From positions 97,501 through 161,500 of the forward strand of contig JAODUO010001358.1 in NCBI GenBank assembly GCA_025642075.2: a stretch of DNA of 64,000 bases, given 5' to 3'. Positions 1 through 11,300 of this stretch are shown here, in pieces (the first letter of the stretch is position 1; every line of letters begins with the position of its first letter). Source of the stretch: Ridgeia piscesae. Taxonomy: Eukaryota > Annelida > Polychaeta > Sabellida > Siboglinidae. Both the position numbers and the translations under genes were made by a program. The notes beneath the pieces were generated by a model that ran no database searches, was not told where the DNA came from, and worked only from the letters and a program-made list of their open reading frames with translations.

Positions 1-940
1 GATGGTGTCGCACTAGAAGAAGGAAATATCGAAATTTCATTCGACCGCCATCTAAATAATTACTTTTTTCACATTAGACTCATAACCAGATATCCGTCAT
101 GTTATTATCAGAATAGCTACAGTTATTTTCTTCCTCATATAGCGGACTTTTTATTTTTGCGTTATGAATATAATATTTTCAGATATAATGGTTTCTTTTT
201 CGACCATAACGTGGTTCTAATTTTGTCAGTAACACAGTAAAGTCGGTATTTGCGTTGTCACATAACGCACCTTATGGGTCCTACTGAATGTGACGCAGGT
301 ACGCAGATACGCAGGTACACGAGTGTCTTATAAATTGGCCTATTTTGCAACCCTCAAATGTCTGTGCAATCGGAGGTTTCCGGAAAGCAATCAAGGGGAC
401 GCGGAATTGTTTGGAGAGCACTCAGGAGGTGCAGTTTTATGTTTTCTGAGAGCTGCAGCCTCCTGGACGTTCAACACGTACTGAAATAAAACACCGATGT
501 TTGCATAAACGAATGACATGGTTTATCATGGGATAATGGGCAAATGACAGAAATGAGGACGGGTAAATTTGAAAATTCCACAATCCTGTCTAAGAGCCTG
601 CCACGGGAATTCGTCCTCCTTAGCTCATTGACACAACCACATATTTGGTGACGAATTGTACTTAATCAATACCAAATCCTTTGGTTTTGTTGCGTCACTG
701 AGTTTATAATTCCGATGTAATAATAATAATAATAACATATTTCTTTGAATCTAAAGATCACTAGCGCGACATATTTATATCCGGTTAAAACTGGAAGAAT
801 ATTTTAAATACTTTATTTACCACGATAATTGTATTATTTATAATTTACTGATGTTTATACAACATTTTGTATCTTATTTATTTATTTATTTACTAAATTT
901 ATATTATTATTATTATTATTATAATTATTTTAAAATTTTA
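1..940. other. Non-coding stretch, nothing recognised
   Basis: AT-rich sequence with short ATT and TAA runs near 719-735 and 903-925. No open frame with family resemblance, no splice-site-bounded exon and no repeat boundary was seen on either strand. Confidence 0.4.
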
Positions 941-944
941 ACTA

Positions 945-1036
945 GATATACCGTAGTTTTCCGGGAGTCATATATAAAGCGTTGTGAACCTTAAGGATAT
1001 ATGCCCTACATAAAATAAAGATTATTATTATTATTG
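945..1036 (+). mobile_element. 3' tail of a LINE or SINE ending in (ATT)n
   Basis: The stretch reads as a 'TAAAGCG..TTGTGAACCTTAAGG' segment, then 'ATGCCCTACATAAAATAAAG', then a run of ATT triplets. This layout is the usual 3' end shared by many invertebrate L2/RTE-like LINEs and the SINEs that borrow their tails. No coding part is present, so it is a short remnant. The assignment rests on the general pattern, not on a database match. Confidence 0.45.
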
Positions 1037-1360
1037 GATTTACCGCGAAAGACCAGTTTAGCGCGCCCTAAATGGAGACAGCTAAACGCGAATTGTCATA
1101 CTAGACGAGTGTAGAATCAACAGTGTTATGCAGGTGATAACAGCTGTGATTCATTTGTTGCTCCATGTGCAAATTGTTCTGAAGTGCCGATACGTAGGTT
1201 TCTGCGATAGTTCTCCACATACCTGAAGTAATTTAATATCCTTGTTGTCAGCCACGCTACTGGTATGAAAAAGGTTCCCATACGTGTATAAAAACAAAAA
1301 GTTGTTAGTCGGTGGTGTAGCAGTGTACACGAAACGATTTAATATTTTGTGCGTGTGTGG

Positions 1361-1450
1361 ATGAGCGCGTGCGCGCGCGCGCGCGCGTTTGTGTGTGTGT
1401 GTGCGTGTCGTGCGTGCGTGCGTGCGTGCGTGTGGGCCTACGCGAGTGCG
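1361..1450. repeat. Compound (GC)n/(GT)n/(TGCG)n microsatellite
   Basis: Alternating purine-pyrimidine dinucleotides followed by TGCG tetranucleotides. Such tracts can adopt Z-DNA. The rest of 1037-1980 shows no gene that I can recognise. Confidence 0.85.
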
Positions 1451-2025
1451 TGCATATTTATAGTTATTTTGCAGAATTCACTATCCCGATACATTCGTGC
1501 CGTACTTAGATCCCATCTAAGTTAGTACTTTTCGGTTAGGAGTGGTAACGCATTTGAAATTAGTGTTGATATTGATATAATTTATTTGTTTTTACTTTAT
1601 TATTAACATTCTTATAGTAGAAAGAGCTTAGTTGATTATTTCTATTATTATCTTAGTTTATCTATTTCATTATATTATATTATAAGTTCTGGTTGGATAG
1701 ACGTGTCTGTATATATTCGTTTCGGCACAAACAAACCAGCGATCTAGATCAATCAAATTTCCTGCTCTCGGATATAAAACGCTCCCTTGTACGCGTGTTT
1801 GTTGATGTTTTCGCACGCGAATGTGCGTGCATGTTAATTCGGTCAGGGGCAATTCACGTTAGGATCTGGAAATGAATTTATAAAGAATAAGCAATCAGTC
1901 TAATTGAAAATGTGCACTAGATTTGCTGCCTGTTATGTTAATAGTACGCTGGATATAATAATGCATACATACAGAAATATTGACAGCTCATGCATGCGGC
2001 CTTATATAAAACGGAGTTTTTCTCC

Positions 2026-2878
2026 GTCCGTCCGTCCGTCCGTCCGTCCGTCCGTCCGTCCGTCCGTCCGTCCGTCCGTCCGTCCGTCCGTCCGTCCGTC
2101 CGTCCGTCCGTCCGGTCGTCCGTCCGTCCGTCCGTCCGTCCGTCCGTCCGTCCGTCCGTCCGTCCGTCCGTCCGTCCGTCCGTCCGTCCGTCCGTCCGTC
2201 CGTCCGTCCGTCCGTCCGTCCGTCCGTCCGTCCGTCCGTCCGTCCGTCCGTCCGTCCGTCCGTCCGTCCGTCCGTCCGTCCGTCCGTCCGTCCGTCCGTC
2301 CGTCCGTCTCGTCCGTCCGTCCGTCCGTCCGTCCGTCGTCGTCCGTCCGTCCGTCCGTCCGTCCGTCCGTCCGTCCGTCCGTCCGTCCGTCTCGTCCGTC
2401 CGTCCGTCCGTCCGTCCGTCCGTCCGTCCGTCCGTCCGTCCGTCCGTCCGTCCGTCCGTCCGTCGTCGTCCGTCCGTCCGTCCGTCCGTCCGTCCGTCCG
2501 TCCGTCCGTCCGTCCGTCCGTCCGTCCGTCCGCGTCCGTCCGTCCGTCCGTCCGTCCGTCCGTCCGTCCGTCCGTCCGTCCGTCCGTCCGTCCGTCCGTC
2601 CGTCCGTCCGTCCGTCCGTCCGTCCGTCCGTCCGTCCGTCCGTCCGTCCGTCCGTCCGTCCGTCCGTCGTCCGTCCGTCCGTCCGTCCGTCCGTCGCGTC
2701 CGTCCGTCCGTCCGTCCGTCCGTCCGTCCGTCCGTCCGTCCGTCCGTCCGTCCGTCCGTCCGTCCGTCCGTCCGTCCGTCCGTCCGTCCGTCCGTCCGTC
2801 CGTCCGTCCGTCCGTCCGTCCGTCCGTCCGTCCGTCCGTCCGTCCGTCCGTCCGTCCGTCCGTCCGTCCGTCCGTCTG
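2026..2878. repeat. (CCGT)n tetranucleotide array, about 850 bp
   Basis: Uninterrupted CCGT repeats broken by around a dozen one- or two-base losses, such as CGTCGTC, CTCGTCC and CGCGTCC. A four-base unit keeps all frames open, so long 'RPSV' and 'TDGR' open frames arise on both strands. They are artefacts of the repeat and not genes. Confidence 0.97.
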
Positions 2879-2883
2879 TCTTT

Positions 2884-3312
2884 TTCCGGGCGTTATAAAC
2901 AATCAGGGTGACGTTTCTGCACATGCGCGATAAATGTAAAATCATCAATGTCAATGCAGTGAAACGCAAAGCATTTATGGTATAAATATCACGGGTTGTT
3001 TGTTAGGACATTTGTAACCTTTCAGCAAAGTTATTTGTTGCAAATTAACACGAGGCAAACACGTTTTGATGGCAAGCGCAAATCACGTGACTGCAGGGCG
3101 CCATAATCCGTGACAGTGAAGTGAACAAACGTAATATTATAATGTGTTGGACGAAATTATAAGCAACTCTTCATATTAATCCCCACAGGAGAGTTAGGGA
3201 ACAGCGCGTGGTATTTATACCTTTGATGGTTTGCGTTTCGCTGCACACTGATGATTTTACATTTATCGCGCATGCCCAGAAACGTCACCCTGATAGCTTA
3301 TAACGCCCGGAT
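2884..3312. repeat. Imperfect hairpin, arms about 120 bp
   Basis: The left arm 2884-3007 and right arm 3193-3312 are inverted copies; both include CCGGGCGTTATAA, CAGGGTGACGTTTCTG and GCGCGATAAATGTAAAATCA when read in the left-arm direction. The loop is about 185 bp. Confidence 0.85.
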
Positions 3313-4437
3313 AAATGTTGGCGCGACACCGTGATGACATAATCAGATATGACATATGACATGCATTTACGTTCGCATACAACGGGAGGTAGAAGAGCGA
3401 CTCGCTCTCCTCTGATTTATGAACCGTTTACGTGTCTGCAATGTTTGAGTTACGCCTGACTTAGCTAATCTTCGTCATGCATGCGAAAGGTCTTAAAGAC
3501 GATAAGGAAAGATAAAATATGTATTGGCAGAGCAATTGGATATGACTTATTTCACTATACAGACACAACTGGTAACATCAGCCGTACATCACGGGTGTTG
3601 ACTGATCAGTCACATATTGTGTACATGTATAACAAACGATGTTCTTTTCTCCATACACGTTTCATGTCAGACCGTCGCCTTGTGTACGCAGTATTATAAC
3701 AGTGTTTGCCCTAACAAGGTGACTGACCGGCAACAAGGTTATTGGTTTACATTTTACCAAGTTATCAACGAAGCAATAATCGTGGTTAAGATCTGTAGGC
3801 TTGGAAGGTTATATCAAAAGTCTGTTCCAGCCAAGGGGCCGTTTCACTGACGTTGTTAATAGCTCTTAAACCAGAGTTTGCAATTTCAAATAAGTTTCGA
3901 TCCTTACTAGTGGAAAGGAAAGAGTGCGAGGAGACTGGAAACAACAGGAACAGATAGAAGAGTTGGAGACTGTGATAGAGAAAAATGAGACAAGAAGAGA
4001 CGGAAGAAAAAGACGGTGGTAACCATGGCAACCTCACCCCTGACGACAGGGAGGCAAGACTCGTGAGAACAACAACAACAGTGATATGGAATGCCTGAGA
4101 AATGTCAACACTGTGACGCGCTAGCGGGGCATTGTCACTGGTGTGTCGTGGAAATGAGTGTTCTCGGTAAAATTGCAATGTATATTTGCCTTTTGAAAAA
4201 ATCAACATTTTACAACTTATTTTGTTTAACGATGAATTTTCCTAAAGAGTATTTTATCTTAGTGAAACAGTCCCCTGAGCTCTCTGAAACATTGGTGACC
4301 TTAGTCGGTGTCGTCTATTACGTATTTAGAGGCGGACAAAGGGGACAATCGTCCACAATGGCGGCGGCTGGTGACGACACAACGTCCAAAAATGTGGTAT
4401 CCAAGAGCTGACCAGAGCCATTTCATTTGTGTTCAAT
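3313..4437. other. Unique DNA between hairpin and right CCGT array
   Basis: No recognisable gene or repeat. It interrupts the symmetry of the foldback structure, because the right arm should be followed directly by the ACGG array. Confidence 0.4.
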
Positions 4438-5093
4438 ACGGACGGACGGACGGACGGACGGACGGACGGACGGACGGACGGACGGACGGACGGACGGACG
4501 GACGGACGGACGGACGGACGGACGGACGGACGGACGGACGGACGGACGGACGGACGGACGGACGGACGGACGGACGGACGGACGGACGGACGGACGGACG
4601 GACGGACGGACGGACGGACGGACGGACGGACGGACGGACGGACGGACGGACGGAGGGACGGACGGACGGACGGACGGACGGACGGACGGACGGACGGACG
4701 GACGGACGGACGGACGGACGGACGGACGACGACGGACGGACGGACGGACGGACGGACGGACGGACGGACAGACGACGGACGACGGACGGACGGACGGACG
4801 GACGGACGGACGGACGGACGGACGGACGGACGGACGGACGGACGGACGGACGGACGGACGGACGGACGACGGACGGACGGACGACGGACGGACGAGACGG
4901 ACGGACGGACGGACGACGGACGGACGGACGGACGGACGGACGGACGGACGGACGGACGGACGGACGGACGGACGGACGGACGGACGGACGGACGGACGGA
5001 CGGACGGACGGACGGACGGACGGACGGACGGACGGACGGACGGACGGACGGACGGACGGACGGACGGACGGACGGACGGACGGACGGACGGAG
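4438..5093. repeat. (ACGG)n tetranucleotide array, inverted copy of the left array
   Basis: About 655 bp of ACGG repeats, the reverse complement of the array at 2026-2878, with scattered one-base deletions (GACGACGG) and single substitutions. Open frames here are repeat artefacts. Confidence 0.97.
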
Positions 5094-5134
5094 AAAAACT
5101 CCGTTTTCTATAAGGCCGCATGCATGAGCTGTCA

Positions 5135-7251
5135 TTTGTCTTCCATCTATGAACATTCTTTGATAAGACGGTGACTCTCTTTTTGGGGTAAAAGTTGAAC
5201 CCTTACGGGCCTTTTCTAACAGCATCCGACGACAGATGTTGCTTTTAGTGGTTTTTCCTAAAACAAGCAACATGGTTGGTTTTGACATATTTATGAAGGC
5301 ACAGGTGACGAAATCTCGGCTTCATTGATCGACATGAGTTAACTACAGGTGGTAGTTCAGTGCCGCGTTTCATGTTAGAGCATATCGGGAAATAAAGAGC
5401 CCAAGCGTATGTTTATCTAACGTTTCTGTAGACGGCCAGTTTTGACTATAAGCTGATATACTACTATAAAACGTTGCGAATTTCCTCGTAACGTAGGCGG
5501 TCATTCGTACAAATAAATCATAATATTTCTGAACCACGAAGAATGTTTGTGTCGCTGAAACTAATTATACTAAAAGCGTTGATTGTTTCTTTCGTTATTT
5601 CGTTCTTTATACAATATTTCACCTCAAATATTTCCATGTTTGCAAAAAATGTAATTATTTATCTGTTTATTTTGATGAACTATTTAAGTAGTAGTAATAC
5701 CAGCAGTAATAATATTGCAATGATAAAAAGTAAAAACGTAACGTCGGCAAAAAAATAGACGCTTCTATCTGGTAAGCCATGGAAAAAATCTGGTGGTGTT
5801 TTTTATTTACCACAAATTACTCTATGTGGTATCATACACAATTCTTTAGGTGGCATCATTGTAGCAATTTATTTTTCAGCGATACGGTTGACAACCAAGC
5901 CCTAAAGCATGATGGTTAATCCGTTTGTTGAACCTTGCTAACTAAAGCGATCGCCCCATAATCACAGTCAGCGACCCACTGATTGCCATATTCCGCGCGT
6001 CATGCATAATAGCATACCTTTTTGTCTCATTAATCATAGCAATCCTCCTTGTTGTAATGCACCGATGATTATTTTGACATTTATTTTCTCTGATCAATAA
6101 TGCTTGCATCGGAGCAAATATACTCACGGGGACTCTGTCTCTGGATAGAGTTTACACGTCATACGCTGGATATTGCGTTCACTGTGTTACTACAAATTCG
6201 AGTGGACTATCTTATTTCGTTGACGTTTTCCTGCCACGTCGCCAGAATCAATGTTATTCTAGCTTCGTCCCTCAGGGAAACGAGGGAAAGTTGCGTTCAC
6301 TCCACCACGTCATTTTGTCGTTGACCGAGAGGACCAGCGTTTGAGTCACCGTGGAGTCAAGTTTGTGTAATATTCTTCGCTCTATACATTACAGTGATGA
6401 CATCGGATGTATAAATGAATATAGGCGGATCCAGGGACCCTGGGACCACATGCCCCCGGTAGCCTTGGAATTTGTCGTAACAAAAATGTCTAGGCCTTTC
6501 TGAATGTGTGTCTCTAGAAACCTATAGTCTTTCGCTTGGTTGGTTGAGAAGACTCTGAATTAAAACAGCGCGTTTTTGACGGTACTCCTCCAGTCCGACC
6601 CCCTCACCCGTGAGAACAGCGCAACTACCTGCCCCAAATATATAATGTATTTCTGTGGATTCCTGTATAACGACCCGTCCGCCCAATGGCACGAACAGCT
6701 GATTGGTTTTGTGTATTCGAATATTTGTTTTTACATCCCAAACATTGCATATAACACGAGTAGCGTATGGCTGAAATCACCAGAAATTATAACACATGAC
6801 CGGAGGCCGTCCACATTCCCCGTTAGCGATTTCATTGGGTGAGCTTAACAGATGAGTTTTTCTAAGGGGTGTGCCAGAGGTACTGATTGCTGGGACTGGT
6901 GTAATCAGTCGCAGCGACCCCTGGCGCACGAAGATGATTCTATTCTATTCGTGTTTACTTGCATCCAACCTGTAACTACCGTCGCACAAGTCATTTAGCG
7001 TGTTTCTTCCGTCGTCACGTGGACTCACAAAACAAGCGTTGACATTTTATGACAGATGAAAGGATTGCTTCCGGTAGTCAGCACACGTATGACAACAATG
7101 ACACATATCCGGTAACAAAGCCACACAATCCGTTACACGGCTACATTTCAACAAACCTGCTTGATAGACCCACAACGCTATGCTGGGAATACCAATAAGT
7201 CAATATTGAAACCGTAGGTGGAGTGAAAGCTGATGTCTTGTCTTTTAGTCC
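5135..7251. other. Non-coding stretch, nothing recognised
   Basis: Several open frames of 60-90 codons occur but none resembles a known family, shows splice sites, or differs in base composition from its surroundings. I treat the stretch as intergenic or old repeat DNA. Confidence 0.4.
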
Positions 7252-8030
7252 AGCCGATATGTGAATGAATTGTGCGTTTTATGATACAAGTGTGAAATTT
7301 GGCACAAACGTAGAACACATAAATACAAAAATATTTGGATATAGGACCATCTCCAATTTCGCCCGGAAGGGCATTGGCGGCCATTTTCTAAGATGGCCGC
7401 CGTAAACCTATTTTCTCATATCTTAGTAACTGCGTCAAGTAAATCAGTCCTTTTGGTATTGAAACCTAGATGTTCGGGGTCAGCCATTTCACATGTATTA
7501 CCTTTGACCTACTCCGACATTAACATCCGCCATTTTTAAAGATGGCGGCCGCCAAGACTAATAACCGTATATCTCATGACCTACGCGACCTAGAAAGCTA
7601 ATTTTATGGTCAAAATGTAGGTAACTAGACAGCCGATATTTTTTATTTGACCTTTGTCGACCTTCGTATCTGCCATTTTTTTTAAATGACGTCCGCTAAA
7701 ACGAATTTGGTATACACATTTACAATGCTTCAGTCAGAACCGCTATATTTGTCAAAATGGAAAAAATTCAAAGTAACGATTTCAAATATGTTACATATGA
7801 CCTTCTCCAATACTAATATCCGCCATTTTAAAGATGGCGCCTTTCAAAACCAAACTTCTTCACATCTTGAGAACTAAACCACCTAGAGAGAAAACATTGT
7901 CTTTATAGTTAAGATTTTTCGTGCTGCAATTTTAAATATGCTACTTTTGATCCTATCGGACATTCGTATCGGTCTTTTTCAAGATGGCGACTAAAAATGG
8001 CGGTTATTTTCTATAATGGCTATCAACAAA
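7252..8030 (+). repeat. Left inverted arm with diverged ATGGC-palindrome repeats
   Basis: After the outer landmark block, units of roughly 140-160 bp recur. Each ends in a palindrome of the type CCGCCATTTTTAAAGATGGC (7378, 7530, 7672, 7832 and 7975 areas), preceded by TTTGACCTT..CGACATT-like words. The units are diverged, so the array is old. Confidence 0.75.
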
Positions 8031-8364
8031 CGCTATTTACTAGCTAGCCTATATTCATTAGAGGAGTATCAGAAGTCGTTCCCTCTCTTGATGTTTAGAA
8101 AAGTTTACGTTAACTCCGAAACGCCTCACAGTTTTAACTCATTGTTTATTTTACTTTGCGTTGTTTGATTACATGTTTTGTGATATGTCAACTGAAACAT
8201 TCAACAGCAGAAACTTACTATGTCGTCTGTGACAGTTCAGCGTTCCTGTAACACATGTGTTTATGTAACACGATAAGTGTATACACATTGTCCATGACCA
8301 AAATGTCCTATGGAAAGTGTAACAGTTACTAATTACTAGACGTCCTAATGTTTACTGTGTCGCA

Positions 8365-11300
8365 CATTAGCTACGAGCACACAGTCCACCACAGTAGCAA
8401 AGAGCAGTGCATTGAAGTCCTGCCTTGAGGCACTTACAAAATCCCATGCATCCCTTCTTGAAACCACAGCGCAGTAGTTCTCGACAAGCTTGTGTCGCTT
8501 CAGGAAAGTTGTCCAATATATTTTCCAACCGCCATTTTCATTCCTGTTCCCCCCCCATTCACTTGGAGATGGAAGCTCCGGAGTCGCGATCATCGTCTGT
8601 GCCCAACAGTGGCCGGCTTGGTAACCCGCCCGCTTTGTGTGCTGGAGAAATACTGCTTGTGTCGGAGGAAGACCGTCAATATGTACCTTTCTGTGTGAAC
8701 AGCTGCTTCCTCGCTCCATTGACAATTCCTCTTACTTATTATGCCTGATTGCTCGCTGGGAGCATAGGCCATCGACCAAGGAACGCCACCGTTTTCTGTC
8801 CCTGGCCATCTTCTCCATTTCTCTCCTGGTGTATCCCATCTCCTTCGTTTCTTTTTCTGTGTCTCTTTGCCAGGTGTTTCGTGGCCTACCTCTTCGTCTC
8901 TTCCCTGGGGGGGTTTCCCTGTGATGCTTGCGGGTGATGGTGTTTGGTGGTTTCCTGAGTGTATGTCCTATCCACCTCCATTTTCTCTTCTTTATTTCAT
9001 TTCATGGGTAGTTGCTTGGTCATTTTCCAGAGTGTAGTGTTGGATATCTTGTCTGTCCACTTCAGGTGTAGGATTCTACGCAGGCATTTGTTGATGAAGG
9101 TCTGTATTCTTTTTAGTGTCTTCTGTGTACTTCGCCATGTCTCCGATCCATAGAGTAAAACTGCCTTGACATTTGAATTGAATATTCTCAGTTTGGTGTT
9201 AGTTTTAATTTGTTTTGCTCTCCAAATTTTTCTCAACATGATGAATGCAACTCTTGCTTTCTGTATCCTTGCTTTGACGTCTTCTGTGTGCCTCCATGTT
9301 TGTTGATTGTACTGCCCAGGTATGTGAATGAGTCTGTCTCTTCCAGCGGCTCTCCGTTCATTGTAATGGGGTTGTTATTCTTTGTGTTGGCTTTCATAAT
9401 CCTTGTCTTGCTTCTGTTGATGTTGAGTCCTAGCTGTGTTGACACTGTGTTTAGTAGCTCTGTTTTTTCCTGCATTTGTTGATGGCTGTGTGAGAGGAGA
9501 GCGAGGTCATCCGCAAAGTCCAGGTCCTCCAACTGGCTCCAAGGTGTCCACTGGATCCCATTTCTTCTATATTTTGTAGTCTTTTCATGATCCAGTCTAT
9601 GGCGAGCAGGAATAAGAATGGTGACAGAAGACATCCTTGCCTCACTCCTGTCTTCACCATGAAGGAGTCTGTAAGTTGTCCTGCATGAATGACCCTGCAT
9701 GCCATATCTTCGTAACTATTTCTTATCAGAGATATAAGTTTATTCGGTATCCCGTAGTGCTGTAGAAGCTTCCACAGTGTATCTCTGTCGAGGCTATCAA
9801 ATGCCTTCTCGTAGTCTACAAAGTTTATGTACAGGGATGAGTCCCATTCCATGGATTGTTCAACAATGATTCGCAGTGTTGCTATTTGGTCTGTGCATGA
9901 TCTGTCTTTGCGGAAGCCAGCTTGGTGGTCTCTGAGCTTGGCATCCACCCCTGTCTTCAGTCTGTCCAAGATGACTCTGTTGAGGACCTTTCCGGGTACT
10001 GATAGGAGCATTATCCCTCTGTAGTTATTACAATCTTGCATATCTCCTTTCTTTGGGAGGAGGCACAGGTTTTTTTCTTTTTGTTTTTTTGGAGTTCGTC
10101 TCTATGTCAGCCTTGATTGCCTCGGCAGGAATTTTTCTGGGCCTGAAGCTTTCCCTCTCTTCATGTGATGGATGGCTTTCTCAATCTCTGCCTTACTTGG
10201 TCTTTCGCAGTTTATCTGGAGAACTTCTTCAGCTGGTGTGATGTCTGGAGGGTTCTGGGGTGGTGGCCGGTTTAGCAGTTCTTCAAAATGTTCCCTCCAT
10301 CTCTTCAACTGGTCTTCGTCACTGGTAAGTACATTGCCATTCTTATCTTTGATAGGTCTGTCTGTACGCTTGTACTTTCCTGCTAATTTTCTTGTTATTT
10401 CATACAGTTGTTTCATGTTTCCTTGGGCTGATGCATCCTCTGCTTCCTTGGCTAGGTCTTCAATGAAGTTTGCCTTGTCTGTTTTTTCGCTGTTCTTGAC
10501 TGCTCTGTTTGCCTCTGTGTACTCTTCCTGGGCTGTTGCTTTTGCTGCTCTCGTTCGGCTGTTGTTAATTGCACCTTTCTTTTCCTTCCTCACTTGCACT
10601 TTGTTGAAGTGTCTGCAGAAATCCAGTCTTTTTGTTGGTATTTCTTCTTTCCCAGAACTTCGCTGCATGTGCTGGTCCACATCTCCTTGATCTGTTGCCA
10701 TTGTGTGTCTATGTCCATGTTTCCCTTTTTCAAGAAGATCTTGTAGGGCTTCATATTTGTTTCTGACTGTAAGTCGGAAGGTCTCTGTTGTCAGCCTGTC
10801 CTTTAGGAAGTCCACATTGTACTGCGTTCTGGTGCTCTCTTGACTTTCTCTCTTCTTTAGCTTCATCTTCATTTTGGCCAGCACTAGATGGTGGTCTGAG
10901 GCTGCATCTGCCCCTCTCTGCACTCTCACATCCTGCATTGATCTTCTGAACTTCCGTCCTATGCAGATATGATCTATTTGATTTTCTGTTCTGTGGTTTG
11001 GTGATACCCAGGTTGCCTTATGAATCCTGCGATGCGGGAACACGCTGCCTCCGATGATCATGTTGTTAAATGCACAAAAGTCAGCCAACATCTCGCCATT
11101 TTCATTCATTTTGCCAAGTCCCTGTCTGCCCATGACTTCTTCGTACCCGCTGTTGTCTGATCCAATTTTGGCGTTCAAATCTCCCATGAGTATTGTCATG
11201 TCCTTCTCTTTCAGTTTGTCACACAATGTTTGCAGTTTGTTGTAAAAGTTGACACATTCCTGGCTGCTAGTAAAGTCGTACAGCAGGACTACAAATCGTT

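Larger units (their letters stand above)
1981..5134. mobile_element. Foldback-like structure: inverted CCGT arrays around a hairpin
   Basis: Positions 1981-2028 and 5087-5134 are near-perfect inverted copies of each other, beginning TGACAGCTCATGCATGCGG on the outside. Just inside each lies a tetranucleotide array, CCGT on the left (about 2026-2878) and its complement ACGG on the right (about 4438-5093). Next to the left array, 2884-3007 is an imperfect inverted copy of 3193-3312. In the order flank, array, arm, loop, arm, the left side is complete. On the right, 3313-4437 separates the arm from its array, as if unique DNA had been inserted or the end rearranged. Long terminal inverted repeats carrying internal tandem repeats are typical of foldback transposons. 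No transposase is encoded and no target-site duplication was found. Confidence 0.65.

Noticed and set aside
1904..2969. Long Arg-Pro-Ser-Val or Thr-Asp-Gly-Arg proteins over the CCGT array
   Set aside because: All frames on both strands are open because the unit is four bases without stops. There is no codon structure, and single-base losses do not close the frames.
9827..10690. Plus-strand frames of 60-170 residues between 8.4 and 12.7 kb
   Set aside because: Antisense shadows of the LINE and of the FEN/PIN-like pseudogene on the minus strand.
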